A DNA stretch of 64,000 nucleotides from Comamonas sp. BIGb0124. Lineage in GTDB: Bacteria; Pseudomonadota; Gammaproteobacteria; Burkholderiales; Burkholderiaceae_C. The position numbers were made by a program, and so were the translations under genes. This document shows positions 48,124 through 56,459 of the stretch, one piece after another (within the stretch, counting starts at the first letter, position 1; each line of letters opens with the position of its first letter). Below the pieces are notes generated by a model. It saw nothing but the letters and a program-made list of their open reading frames with translations, made no database searches and had not been told where the DNA came from. Location of the stretch: NCBI RefSeq assembly GCF_003752175.1, contig NZ_RJVF01000008.1:682001-746000 (forward strand), given 5' to 3'.

Positions 48124-48143
48124 AAATGGAAACGTTATCATTT
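48124..48143. promoter_or_regulatory. LacI-type operator O2
   Basis: AAATGGAAACGTTATCATTT is nearly identical to O1 (AAATGGAAACGTTACCATTT) with one base changed. It lies in the 5' leader, 15 bp before the start codon of the Bug receptor and next to its ribosome site. Confidence 0.82.
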
Positions 48144-48158
48144 TAATCAGGAGACAGT

Positions 48159-49118
48159 ATGAAGAAGCTTTTAGCTGCAATCGGCCTCGGTTTCGCAATG
48201 TCCGCTGCGATGGCGCAGACCTGGCCCGACAAGCCCATCACGCTCGTCGTGCCCTTCCCGCCCGGCGGCTCGACCGATCAGGTGGCGCGCGCGGTGTCGC
48301 CGTTGCTGGGTGAGAAGTTCAAGCAGACCGTGCTCGTCGACAACCGCGCCGGCGCCACCGGCACCATCGGTGCAGCCATGGTCAAGCGCGCAGCGCCGGA
48401 CGGCTATACCTTCCTCGTCACCTCGCTGGGTCCGCTGGTCATCACGCCCCACCTGCTCAAGGGCATGCAGTACGACCCGATGAAGGATTTCGACCACATC
48501 ACCGTGGCCGTGCAGTCGCCCAACGTGCTGGTGGTGCCCACCAACTCGCCCCACCAGTCCGTGGCGGACATCATTGCTTACCAGAAGGCCAACCCCGGCA
48601 AGATGACCTTTGCATCCGCCGGCAACGGTACCAGCGACCACCTCACCGTCGAACTGTTCTGGCAGCAGACCCATACCAAGGGCATCCACGTGCCCTACAA
48701 GGGAGGCGCCCCCGCCCACACCGACCTCATGGGCGGCCAGGTCGACGCCTCGTTCCAGAACATCAACTCCGTCGTGCAGTACATCAAGGCCGGCAAGATG
48801 CGTGCCCTGGCCATCACCAGCCCGAAACGCTCGGCCGTGCTGCCCGAAGTGCCCACGCTCGCCGAAGCCGGGGTCTCGAACGTCGAAGTCACGTCCTGGC
48901 AAGCCATCGTCGCGCCCAAGGGCCTGCCACCGGCCGTGCAGAAGGCCGCCCACGATGCGTTCGTCGAAGCCCTCAACTCCGAGAAGGTTCGCAATCAGTT
49001 CACCTCGATCGGCTTCGAGATGGTGGCCAACACCCCCGAACAATTCGCCGCATTCCAGCGCCAGGAATACGACCGCTGGAAAAAGGTGATCGAGGCCGGC
49101 AACATCACGATCGAATAA
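48159..49118 (+). CDS. Tripartite-tricarboxylate-type periplasmic receptor (Bug/TctC family)
   Basis: Extracytoplasmic solute receptor (319 aa) with a signal peptide 'MKKLLAAIGLGFAMSAAMA' and the Bug hallmark 'WPDKPITLVVPFPPGGSTD', then 'VVDNRAGATGTIG'-like 'LVDNRAGATGTIGAAMV' and 'GKMTFASAGNGTSDHL'. Such receptors bind carboxylic acids through carboxylate-contacting loops. No TctA or TctB membrane subunits are in the window, so it is an orphan receptor, common in Burkholderiales. The AGGAG ribosome site at 48151 follows operator O2. With two hexarate dehydratases downstream, galactarate or a related diacid is the likely ligand (inference). Confidence 0.93.
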   Translation: MKKLLAAIGLGFAMSAAMAQTWPDKPITLVVPFPPGGSTDQVARAVSPLLGEKFKQTVLVDNRAGATGTIGAAMVKRAAPDGYTFLVTSLGPLVITPHLLKGMQYDPMKDFDHITVAVQSPNVLVVPTNSPHQSVADIIAYQKANPGKMTFASAGNGTSDHLTVELFWQQTHTKGIHVPYKGGAPAHTDLMGGQVDASFQNINSVVQYIKAGKMRALAITSPKRSAVLPEVPTLAEAGVSNVEVTSWQAIVAPKGLPPAVQKAAHDAFVEALNSEKVRNQFTSIGFEMVANTPEQFAAFQRQEYDRWKKVIEAGNITIE

Positions 49119-49163
49119 AGCCGCCGCGCCCATCCCCCTCTCCTTGCCGACCAAAGCCCATCC

Positions 49164-50330
49164 ATGACTTCCGCACACGCTTCCGATCCGTCCACGTCCT
49201 ATTCGCCGGATCGCATCACCTGGATCCGCCTTTCCTCTTGTTATCTGCCGCTTGCAACGCCCATCAGCGATGCCAAGGTGCTGACGGGCCGGCAGAAGCC
49301 CATGACGGAAATCGCGATGCTGTTTGCGGAGATCGAGACCCGCGACGGGCACCGGGGACTGGGCCTGAGCTACTCCAAGCGCGCGGGCGGGCCCGGGCAG
49401 TTCGCCCATGCCCAGGAAGTCGCGCCCGCGCTGATCGGCGAGGACCCCAACGACATCTCGCGCCTCTGGACCAAGCTGACATGGGCCGGCGCATCGGTGG
49501 GGCGCAGCGGCATGGCCGTGCAGGCCATCGGCGCCTTCGACGTCGCGCTCTACGATCTGAAGGCACGACGCGCCGGCCTGCCGCTGTCCAAGCTGCTGGG
49601 TGCGCAGCGTGAATCGGTGCAGTGCTACAACACCTCGGGCGGTTTCCTTCACACGCCGCTCGAGCAGTTGCTGGTCAACGCCGCGGCCTCGCGCGAACGC
49701 GGCATCGGGGGCATCAAGCTCAAGGTGGGCCAGCCCGATCATGCACTCGACATCCGGCGCGTCGAGGCCGTGCGCAAACACCTGGGCGACGAGGTGCCGA
49801 TCATGATCGATGCCAACCAGCAGTGGGATCGCCCCACTGCACAACGCATGTGCCGGGTGTTCGAGCGTTTCAATCTGGTCTGGATCGAGGAACCTCTCGA
49901 TGCCTACGACTACGAGGGACACGCGGCGCTTGCCGCGCATTTCGATACGCCGATCGCCACCGGCGAGATGCTGACGAGCGCAGCCGAACACGGCGAACTC
50001 ATCCGCCACCGGGCAGCCGACTACCTCATGCCCGATGCGCCTCGCGTCGGCGGCATCACCCCGTTCCTCAAGATCGCGGCACAGGCCGAGCAGGCCGGCC
50101 TCAGCCTGGGCCCGCATTTCGCGATGGAACTGCATGTCCACCTGGCAGCGGCCTATGCCACCGAACCCTGGGTGGAACACTTCGACTGGCTCGAACCGCT
50201 CTTCAACGAACGTCTGGAGATCGCCAACGGCCGCATGCTGGTACCCACCCGCCCGGGCTTGGGCCTGAGCCTCAGTGAACAGGCACGCGCCTGGACCCGC
50301 GAGACCGTGGAGATCGGCCAGCGCGCCTGA
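49164..50330 (+). CDS. L-talarate/galactarate dehydratase (enolase superfamily, MR subgroup)
   Basis: Mandelate-racemase-subgroup dehydratase (388 aa). The KxK general base is '[11 protein letters not shown]', metal ligands are Asp in '[10 protein letters not shown]', Glu in '[14 protein letters not shown]' and Glu in 'PIATGEML', and the His base is in '[16 protein letters not shown]'. These segments closely match the Salmonella-type TalrD/GalrD enzymes, which dehydrate L-talarate and galactarate to a 2-keto-3-deoxy hexarate. It lies 45 bp after the receptor gene and 115 bp before garD, in the LacI-controlled operon. An N-terminal extension of about 17 residues precedes the 'ITWIRLSS' core. 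Confidence 0.9.
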   Translation: MTSAHASDPSTSYSPDRITWIRLSSCYLPLATPISDAKVLTGRQKPMTEIAMLFAEIETRDGHRGLGLSYSKRAGGPGQFAHAQEVAPALIGEDPNDISRLWTKLTWAGASVGRSGMAVQAIGAFDVALYDLKARRAGLPLSKLLGAQRESVQCYNTSGGFLHTPLEQLLVNAAASRERGIGGIKLKVGQPDHALDIRRVEAVRKHLGDEVPIMIDANQQWDRPTAQRMCRVFERFNLVWIEEPLDAYDYEGHAALAAHFDTPIATGEMLTSAAEHGELIRHRAADYLMPDAPRVGGITPFLKIAAQAEQAGLSLGPHFAMELHVHLAAAYATEPWVEHFDWLEPLFNERLEIANGRMLVPTRPGLGLSLSEQARAWTRETVEIGQRA

Positions 50331-50445
50331 ACACGGCCAGACGCCCCACACGAGCCTGGCCTGGGCTCCACAACCAGGCCGAGACGTTCCGTGCTACCCG
50401 GCGCCAGCCTGCGCCGCTTGTCCTCAAAAACAGACCCCACACAAC

Positions 50446-52041
50446 ATGGCAGATTCACAACCCAAATCCCTCGCCCCGCTCTACATCACCATGGATGAGC
50501 ACGACAACGTCGGCATCGTCGCGAACGACGGCGGCCTGCCGGCCGGCACCGTGTTTCCCTGCGGCCTGACACTCGTCGAGAAAGTGCCGCAAGCCCACAA
50601 GGTGGCGCTGGTCCACATTCCGGAAGGCGGCGAGGTTCGCCGCTACAACGTGGTCATCGGCTACGCGCTCAAGGACCTGCCGGCCGGCAGCTGGATCAAC
50701 GAGCGCCTGCTGCGCATGCCCGCCGCACGCGAACTCGTCGGCCTGCCGATCGCCACGATCAAGCCCGATCCCATGCCGCCTCTCGAGGGCTATACCTTCG
50801 AGGGCTACCGCAATCTGGACGGCTCGGTCGGCACCCGCAACATCCTCGCCATCACCCAGACCGTGCAATGCGTGGCCGGCGTGACCGAATTCGCCGTCGA
50901 TCGCATCAAGGCCGAACTGCTGCCGCGTTTTCCCAACGTCGACGACGTGGTCGCGCTCGAGCACACCTATGGTTGCGGCGTGGCCATCGAAGCGCCGGAC
51001 GCCATCATCCCCATTCGCACGCTGCGCAACATCAGCCTCAACCCCAATTTCGGCGGCGAGGTGATGGTGGTGAGCCTGGGCTGCGAAAAGCTGCAACCCG
51101 AACGCCTGCTGCCCCCCGGTACCATCCCGCTGATCGACGAGCGCAACGTCGCCGACGTCGGCGATTCGGCCACCGCCAAGCCCGATGTGGTCTGCTTGCA
51201 GGACGACGCGCACGTGGGCTTCATGTCCATGGTCGACTCCATCATGCGGCAGGCCGAGGAACACCTGCAGCGTCTCAATGCACGGCGCCGCGAAACCGTG
51301 CCGGCCAGCGAGCTGGTGGTCGGTGTCCAGTGCGGCGGAAGCGACGCGTTTTCAGGCGTCACCGCGAATCCGGCCGTGGGTTTCTGCACCGATCTGCTGG
51401 TGCGGGCCGGCGCCACGGTGATGTTCTCGGAAGTCACCGAAGTCCGCGACGGCATCGATCAACTGACCTCTCGTGCCTCCACGCCCGAGGTTGCGGAAGC
51501 CATGATTCGTGAAATGGCCTGGTACGACGCTTACCTCGATAAGGGCCTAGTGGACCGGAGCGCCAACACCACGCCCGGAAACAAGAAAGGCGGCCTCTCG
51601 AACATCGTCGAAAAGGCCATGGGATCGATCGTCAAGTCGGGCAAGTCGCCGATCTCGGGCGTCATCTCGCCCGGCGAGAAGCTCAAGCAGAAAGGTCTCA
51701 TCTACGCAGCCACACCGGCCAGCGACTTCATCTGCGGCACGCTGCAGCTGGCAGCCGGCATGAATCTGCATGTGTTCACCACGGGTCGCGGCACGCCTTA
51801 TGGCCTGGCCCAGGTCCCGGTGATCAAGGTGGCCACACGAGACGACCTCGCACGCCGCTGGCACGACCTGATGGACATCAATGCCGGGCGCATCGCCACC
51901 GGCGAGAAAAGCATTGCCGATGTGGGCTGGGAAATGTTCCAGCTCATGCTCGATGTGGCCAGCGGCCGGAAAAGAACCTGGGCCGAACATTGGAAACTGC
52001 ACAATGCGTTGGTGTTGTTCAACCCCGCACCGGTGACCTGA
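50446..52041 (+). CDS. garD: Galactarate dehydratase
   Basis: GarD/UxaA-family iron-dependent dehydratase (531 aa) converting galactarate to 5-keto-4-deoxy-D-glucarate. The N-terminal SAF-like domain is followed by '[19 protein letters not shown]', '[15 protein letters not shown]', '[20 protein letters not shown]' and '[20 protein letters not shown]', all GarD signatures. Cys and His residues in the middle bind iron. Length agrees with E. coli GarD (523 aa). Two unrelated galactarate dehydratases are thus adjacent in one operon (see the enolase-type gene upstream). Confidence 0.94.
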   Translation: MADSQPKSLAPLYITMDEHDNVGIVANDGGLPAGTVFPCGLTLVEKVPQAHKVALVHIPEGGEVRRYNVVIGYALKDLPAGSWINERLLRMPAARELVGLPIATIKPDPMPPLEGYTFEGYRNLDGSVGTRNILAITQTVQCVAGVTEFAVDRIKAELLPRFPNVDDVVALEHTYGCGVAIEAPDAIIPIRTLRNISLNPNFGGEVMVVSLGCEKLQPERLLPPGTIPLIDERNVADVGDSATAKPDVVCLQDDAHVGFMSMVDSIMRQAEEHLQRLNARRRETVPASELVVGVQCGGSDAFSGVTANPAVGFCTDLLVRAGATVMFSEVTEVRDGIDQLTSRASTPEVAEAMIREMAWYDAYLDKGLVDRSANTTPGNKKGGLSNIVEKAMGSIVKSGKSPISGVISPGEKLKQKGLIYAATPASDFICGTLQLAAGMNLHVFTTGRGTPYGLAQVPVIKVATRDDLARRWHDLMDINAGRIATGEKSIADVGWEMFQLMLDVASGRKRTWAEHWKLHNALVLFNPAPVT

Positions 52042-52141
52042 CAAAGAGACGCGCAGGCCGCCCCGCCGCTCGCGACGCCTTCCGCAAGGCGTTTGCTGGT
52101 GTTCTTCAAGCCCTATGAAGTTTTTACAACAGGAGACAACC

Positions 52142-53254
52142 TTGACGCACAGCAACACCTCGACGCCGCCCCGCCGGCAGTTTCTGAAATCCGCCGTCGG
52201 CACCGGTCTGGCCGCCGTCGGCGGGCTGGCCGGTGCCCAGTCCTTCGACTTCAAGCCCAACCAGCGTTACCCCGATCCGGCGGTGCTCATCCTCGATCCC
52301 AGCTTCACGAAGTACCGGATCTACAGCAGCACCGTCGAGCAGTTGGGCACCGGCATGCGCTGGGCCGAAGGGCCAGCCTATTTTCCCGAAGGCGGTTACC
52401 TGCTGCTGAGCGACATCCCCAACAACCGGCTGATGAAGTTCGACGAGAAGACGGGCAAGTTCTCGGTCCACAAGACCGGTGTCAACTACACCAACGGCAA
52501 TGTCTGCGATCGCCAGGGTCGCCTCGTCAGTTGCGAACACTCGGTCACACGCCGGGTGGTGCGCACGGAAAAGGACGGGCGCATCACCGTGCTGGCCGAC
52601 CGCTTCGAGGGCAAGCGCCTGAATGCACCGAACGACATCGTCGTCAAATCCGACGACTCGATCTGGTTCACCGACCCGACTTTCGGCATCAACGGTGAAT
52701 GGGAAGGTTCACGCGCCAAGCCCGAACAAGACACCACCAACGTCTACCGTATCGGCAAGGACGGACAGATCACGGCGGTCATTCGCGACCTCGTCAATCC
52801 CAATGGCCTGGCGTTCTCGCCGGACGAGAAAAAACTCTACGTCGTCGAATGGAAAGGCACGCCCAACCGGAGCATCTGGAGTTACGACGTCGGCGACGAC
52901 GGTGTCACCCTGTCGAACAAAACCAAGCTCATCGACGCCGACGGACCGGGCGCCCTCGACGGGTTCCGTGTCGACCGCGACGGCAACCTGTGGTGCGGTT
53001 GGGGTTACTCGGGGGCCCTGGCTTCCGAACCGACCGACATCGGGGGTGGCATGAAAGCCTATCTTCCCGTGGCCAAATCGGAAGACATGGACGGCGTCAA
53101 GGTGTTCAACTCACAGGGCAAGCCGATCGGCTTCATCCGCCTGCCCGAGCGCTGCGCGAACCTGGCATTTGGCGGCCCCAAACGCAACCGCCTCTATATG
53201 ACCAGCAGTCACTCGCTTTACGCGCTGTACGTGGAAACGCACGCCGCTGTCTGA
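52142..53254 (+). CDS. Tat-exported SMP-30/gluconolactonase-family hydrolase
   Basis: Six-bladed beta-propeller lactonase family (370 aa). N-terminal 'PPRRQFLKSAVGTGLAAVG' is a twin-arginine signal, so the protein should act in the periplasm. Metal-site residues appear as Glu in 'RWAEGPAYFP', Asn in 'LNAPNDIVVKSDDSIWFTD' and Asp in 'GALDGFRVDRDGNLWCGWG'. I chose the TTG at 52142 because a strong AGGAGA lies 6 nt before it and it gives a normal Tat leader; the ATG at 52115 would add nine residues. It presumably opens a sugar-acid lactone before uptake (inference from family and operon). Confidence 0.85.
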   Translation: MTHSNTSTPPRRQFLKSAVGTGLAAVGGLAGAQSFDFKPNQRYPDPAVLILDPSFTKYRIYSSTVEQLGTGMRWAEGPAYFPEGGYLLLSDIPNNRLMKFDEKTGKFSVHKTGVNYTNGNVCDRQGRLVSCEHSVTRRVVRTEKDGRITVLADRFEGKRLNAPNDIVVKSDDSIWFTDPTFGINGEWEGSRAKPEQDTTNVYRIGKDGQITAVIRDLVNPNGLAFSPDEKKLYVVEWKGTPNRSIWSYDVGDDGVTLSNKTKLIDADGPGALDGFRVDRDGNLWCGWGYSGALASEPTDIGGGMKAYLPVAKSEDMDGVKVFNSQGKPIGFIRLPERCANLAFGGPKRNRLYMTSSHSLYALYVETHAAV

Positions 53255-53344
53255 CGCTGTCTCTGCCGGGCCCATCGAGTCGATGATCGACCGACAGCCC
53301 TGGCACGGCCCGGATACCGGGCCAAGCGCACGACGGCACGGGTC

Positions 53345-53482
53345 TCAGATGTGGCCTGTGCCGTGCGTCACCCCGGGAAACAGCGGTTCACGCTTGTTGG
53401 AGTGGTGTTTTTCAAGGAACAGCAGGCCGGCGGCAGAGGCCAGCGAAACGATCCAGAGCGTCAGGCGTTGGTAACGGGTCAT
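53345..53482 (-). CDS. Small single-TM protein, HSNxREPLF family, copy 2 (45 aa)
   Basis: A 45-residue homologue of the protein at 44910-45059, with a TM helix at about residues 7-24 and the motif 'HHSNKREPLF' at 26-35. Shared residues, ungapped over the first 35, include Q5, R6, W10, V12, A15, S16, F22 and the H-S-N-x-R-E-P-L-F block. An in-frame ATG nine bases upstream (53491) would give 'MNA' in front; the later start is preferred because it aligns with copy 1. It is transcribed toward the lactonase gene. Function unknown. Confidence 0.72.
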   Translation of the reverse strand: MTRYQRLTLWIVSLASAAGLLFLEKHHSNKREPLFPGVTHGTGHI

Positions 53483-53651
53483 CGCATTCATCCCAGTCGA
53501 TTGCGGACAACTCCGCGACAAACCCCTAGCATACGCGGGAATCGACCAAGACTTTATGAATTTTCAGCCATAACTGAAATAAAAGAAATTCCAGCAGCCC
53601 CACGCAGACATCGGCATCCGCTGCACGCCCCGCGGGCAACGGCGCGCGTCT

Positions 53652-53873
53652 TCAAACCTGTTTTTCAAGCTTGGTGCGTTTGGCCGGCAGTGCGTACTGC
53701 GGCTGCAGATAGGCCTTGAGCTCATCGACGGCCTGGCTGTGCGTCATCACGCGCGACTTGCTGCCCTCTGCAGACCAGGTGCGTTTGCTGTCGTCTTCGA
53801 CACCGATGCCACCTGCGATGGAAACGCAGGAAACGCACAAGGCCGAAACAGCCAGGGAGATCTTTTCGATCAT
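53652..53873 (-). CDS. Small putative secreted protein (73 aa)
   Basis: A 73-residue protein with an N-terminal hydrophobic leader 'ISLAVSALCVSCVSIAGG' and an Ala/Lys/Gln-rich tail ending 'KLEKQV'. It contains 'MTHSQAVDELKAYLQ', an amphipathic helix. No family is known to me; the shape (leader, short basic mature part with an 'AVDEL' helix) resembles small periplasmic DUF4148-like proteins, which is only a suggestion. A GAGG ribosome site precedes ATG 53873. Confidence 0.6.
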   Translation of the reverse strand: MIEKISLAVSALCVSCVSIAGGIGVEDDSKRTWSAEGSKSRVMTHSQAVDELKAYLQPQYALPAKRTKLEKQV

Positions 53874-53963
53874 GGGTACCTCGTTGGTGTGATGGTTGGT
53901 TTTTGAAACGAGAAATCCCAATATAGCCCAGCATGGCCAGGCCTGCACGAGCCCGCTGAGAGC

Positions 53964-54158
53964 CTACTGAGGACGCGGCTTTTGCTCCGCCGCATCGACG
54001 GCGCGGAAGTTTTGCAGGTAGAGCACGCCGACGGTCACGGCGAAGCACAGCAGGGCCAAGCCTGCCAGGGTGTTGCGCAGGCCGGCGTCGTCATCCACGG
54101 CAACAGCCGCAAAGACGAAGACCATGACCGCCATCGGAGGAATTTGTCGCCAGTTCAT
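53964..54158 (-). CDS. Small membrane protein (64 aa)
   Basis: A 64-residue protein with two hydrophobic segments ('MAVMVFVFAAVAV' and 'LAGLALLCFAVTVGVLYLQ') and a basic tail 'EQKPRPQ'. No family is recognised. ATG 54158 was chosen; 54182 is an alternative start. The ribosome site is weak, so support is moderate. Confidence 0.5.
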   Translation of the reverse strand: MNWRQIPPMAVMVFVFAAVAVDDDAGLRNTLAGLALLCFAVTVGVLYLQNFRAVDAAEQKPRPQ

Positions 54159-54353
54159 GACGCCAGTCTGAAGAGCCAACATGAAGGCTGCGTGAACGCG
54201 CACAGCGTGCGGCGCGCAGGTTCGAACACAGACGTTCTCCACCCGCCGATCCCGGACCGGCCTGCTTGATGCCCGAGCCACAGCCCCGCGTCCTACGCCT
54301 GCAGGCAGCTGCCAGCCCCTAGGATGAATCATGTCATCGAAAGGAGAACTGAC

Positions 54354-54482
54354 ATGAAACCACCAACCCGAGGCCCTGTTCCACGCTGGAAGCTGTACGT
54401 CGGCGTCATCGCCGCCGTCGTTGTCGTGGCGATCTTCTTTTTGGCCGAACCCGTCGCCCGCATCGGCGCAGCGAATACCTGA
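54354..54482 (+). CDS. Small single-TM protein (42 aa)
   Basis: A 42-residue protein, below normal gene-calling length, with an ideal AAAGGAG ribosome site seven bases before ATG 54354. The N-terminus is basic and Pro-rich ('PPTRGPVPRWK'), then there is a TM helix 'LYVGVIAAVVVVAIFFLAE', and the tail is short. The positive-inside rule suggests an N-in orientation. Function unknown. Confidence 0.6.
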   Translation: MKPPTRGPVPRWKLYVGVIAAVVVVAIFFLAEPVARIGAANT

Positions 54483-54515
54483 CGACGCCGAGGCCCGTGC
54501 CCGGAAATGTCAGGA

Positions 54516-54812
54516 TCACCGGACGACCGTGACCGCGCGGGGCTGAATGCCCCGTGCGGCTTCGGCCCGGTCCGAGAGATTCTGCTCGACTTCGAGTCTG
54601 ACGTCTTTCAAGGCACGCGTGAGCGACGCCACCCGCTGCGCCTCTCGGTCCCTTTCGGCACGCTCGGCGGCCAAGGCACTCTCGAGAAACTGCCGCTGGA
54701 CCTGGGATCTCGCCATTTCGTCGCGCAGATTTCCCACTTCACTCCGGTCCTTGAGCCACAACCCACCACTGACTGCCAATGCAGCAGCCAGGCTTCCAAC
54801 GACGTATCGCAT
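54516..54812 (-). CDS. Small membrane-anchored coiled-coil protein (98 aa)
   Basis: A 98-residue protein: N-terminal TM helix 'YVVGSLAAALAVSGGLWL' (about residues 3-20), then a charged alpha-helical coiled coil ('NLRDEMARSQVQRQFLESAL', 'AAERAERDREAQRVASL') up to about residue 85. ATG 54812 has GGAG eight bases upstream; the ATG at 54830 has none. No named family. The layout resembles small envelope-associated coiled-coil proteins, and the partner is unknown. Confidence 0.62.
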   Translation of the reverse strand: MRYVVGSLAAALAVSGGLWLKDRSEVGNLRDEMARSQVQRQFLESALAAERAERDREAQRVASLTRALKDVRLEVEQNLSDRAEAARGIQPRAVTVVR

Positions 54813-55142
54813 GATGGATACTCCATTCATTATTTTTGCTGTCGCTGGCGATGAACGGGATCTCGGATCCTCGTCCACGCCTCCCCTTGATACCATTCCT
54901 TCCTGCATCCTCTTCGGGATTAACAGGAAGTACTCATTTGTACGCGATCTGGAAGCTCCTGTCGACGGCCGTACAGGCACGGTTTTGTGCGCCGCCACCC
55001 GGGATTACGCTAGGTGAAGAGTCCGGGGCGCCTCGGTTAGAGTAGGAACTGCGGCAAGCGAGCCGCTCCTTTGAAAACTCAGTTTCAGAGCCCTCCTTGC
55101 GAGGGCTCTTTTTTTGGGCCCTCGTCCACTGCCGGGCGATGA
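54813..55142. other. 330-bp intergenic stretch with an orphan terminator
   Basis: Flanked by two minus-strand genes. No credible gene is visible. The right part carries a small hairpin (GCGGC/GCCGC near 55050-55065) and then a strong plus-strand terminator (55087-55115). A short plus-strand transcript between about 54990 and 55115 would explain it. Confidence 0.55.
55087..55115 (+). terminator. Strong intrinsic terminator without an upstream gene
   Basis: Nine-base arms AGAGCCCTC and GAGGGCTCT enclose the loop CTTGC and are followed by T7. No plus-strand gene ends near it (the closest stops at 54482). It resembles the orphan terminator at 45421. Confidence 0.88.
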
Positions 55143-55871
55143 TCAATGCCCGGAACCCGGGGTGCCGGCCACCGCCGACCGTGATATCGGTTTGAAACCA
55201 CGTCGTGTGATCTTCCAGACCCCGGCCGGCGGAAGATTGGCCAGCACGGCGCCAGCACGTACGGCCTTCAGGCCGAGGCGATGCAGTACTTGCCGCCGAA
55301 CAGGACAATAAGGCCCATAGGTGAACAGGAACAACGGCGCATTGGGCGCCATTTGCGCAAATGCACCGGCCAGAATGCGCATCTGGGTTCGGGTTCCCAT
55401 ATTGAGCAACGGCAGTCCGCACACCGTTGCAGCGGCCGGGCCGCCCTGCCCCATGCAGGTCGCCGGCAGCCGAGCAGCGTCGAGCGACTGAACACGTGCC
55501 GACGGAAACTCGTATCGGAGCGCTTCCAGGAAAACCGGTTCACGTTCGATCAGAACCAGATCTCTTTCGTGTATGCCCCGAGCCAGCAGCGCGCGCGTAA
55601 AGGCGCCCGTTCCTGCCCCCAACTCGAGAATCGATCCTTTGCCGATCGGGATCTGGGCCGTCATGGCACGTGCCAGCCCCTGACCGGAGGGCACGATCGC
55701 CCCCACGGCACGCGGATTTCCTCGCCAGGCGTCCCAGAATCGAACGGTTTCGGCAACACGCGAACGGGCCTGCTCCAATCTGTGCTGGCACGCCGCGTGG
55801 GCCGAGTCGAACAGCCTCAATGCCGCAACAACGGGCTGGGTGACAAAAGCGGATCGGGTCGTTCGCGGCAT
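55143..55871 (-). CDS. SAM-dependent methyltransferase, PmtA-like (phospholipid N-methyltransferase type)
   Basis: Class I methyltransferase (242 aa). The SAM motif I is 'ILELGAGTGAFTRALL' and the adjacent acidic residue is in 'LVLIEREPVFLEAL'. 'FWDAWRGNPRAVGAIVPSG' before the core is typical of PmtA-like enzymes that methylate phosphatidylethanolamine. The C-terminal part has 'LFLFTYGPYCPV', where 'FTYGP' is the substrate-side motif of that group. ATG 55871 has GGAG immediately upstream. A different substrate is possible, but the family resemblance is good. Confidence 0.78.
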   Translation of the reverse strand: MPRTTRSAFVTQPVVAALRLFDSAHAACQHRLEQARSRVAETVRFWDAWRGNPRAVGAIVPSGQGLARAMTAQIPIGKGSILELGAGTGAFTRALLARGIHERDLVLIEREPVFLEALRYEFPSARVQSLDAARLPATCMGQGGPAAATVCGLPLLNMGTRTQMRILAGAFAQMAPNAPLFLFTYGPYCPVRRQVLHRLGLKAVRAGAVLANLPPAGVWKITRRGFKPISRSAVAGTPGSGH

Positions 55872-56249
55872 GGGTCTCCAGGAAAAATGGACGCTCCGCG
55901 CAGGTCGGCGCGAGCCCGGACGCGAAAGAGCAGCCTGAAATGTCCCGGTCGGATACAAGCTGCCCAGTCATCACCAGGACATATTAGGCCCAGCCCTCCC
56001 GGCTGTCACCCCGCCGTCCCAGGTCATCGGGGGGTTGCATCGGCGCTTCAGCCTCGCTTCATCCTGGCAGGTTAGTCCGCACACTCGCCCAGGCATGAAC
56101 AGGATCTGCTCTGCACCGGCACTGAAATCTTCTGTAACCAGAAATCGCTACATCGGATTGGCATTTGACTCTACAGTCTAGAGTTATGAAACTGCGGTCC
56201 ACCAAAGGGCTGTCCGTCGCGACAGGCCTTGTAGAAAGGGAGCCATGGG
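55872..56249. other. 378-bp intergenic stretch
   Basis: No gene is seen. It separates the divergent methyltransferase and zinc-ribbon genes, so both promoters should be here. An inverted repeat ACTCTA-cagtc-TAGAGT is found at 56168-56184, about 65 bp before the small gene. Confidence 0.55.
56168..56184. repeat. Short inverted repeat upstream of the zinc-ribbon gene
   Basis: Arms ACTCTA/TAGAGT enclose a 5-nt loop CAGTC. There is no T-tract, so it is not a terminator. It could be a regulator site or a leader hairpin; the position before the small gene makes the former attractive. Confidence 0.45.
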
Positions 56250-56459
56250 ATGATGCAGATGAAGATGTGTGGGTGCACCGACGCGGAGTACGACCGCTTG
56301 AAGCGCCCGATGTGGGCCAAGGCCTTGTTCGCCAAACGTCGGCTGTTCCGCTGCTCGACATGCGAATCGCACTTGCTCGTGCCACCCGACGAAGTCGAAG
56401 ACGCGCTGCAGAAACAGCGCGCTGCCCGCTCTTTTCCCATTCCCTCGACCCGCGACTGA
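56250..56459 (+). CDS. Small Cys-rich zinc-ribbon-like protein, copy 2 (69 aa)
   Basis: A 69-residue protein with 'CGC' (7-9) and 'RLFRCSTCESHLLVP' (31-45), aligning in order with the 67-aa protein at 46272-46475. In this copy the extra cysteines of copy 1 (positions 12, 30, 32) are absent, leaving exactly four, C-x-C and C-x-x-C, which is enough for one zinc. The tail is polar and ends 'PSTRD'. The ribosome site GAAAGGGAG precedes ATG 56250; the second ATG three bases later is also possible. Another longer frame overlaps (from 56165) but lacks homology support. Confidence 0.68.
   Translation: MMQMKMCGCTDAEYDRLKRPMWAKALFAKRRLFRCSTCESHLLVPPDEVEDALQKQRAARSFPIPSTRD

Larger units (their letters stand above)
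47782..48158. other. 377-bp divergent control region
   Basis: It holds no gene. It separates the LacI repressor gene from the Bug-receptor operon, and contains a sigma70-like promoter overlapping operator O1, with operator O2 further downstream in the leader. Confidence 0.75.

Noticed and set aside
48171-50351. A 726-codon minus-strand frame opposite the Bug receptor and the enolase-type dehydratase
   Set aside because: It is antisense to two clearly real genes, with the His/Gly/Asp/Gln-rich composition produced by reading GC-rich genes backward.
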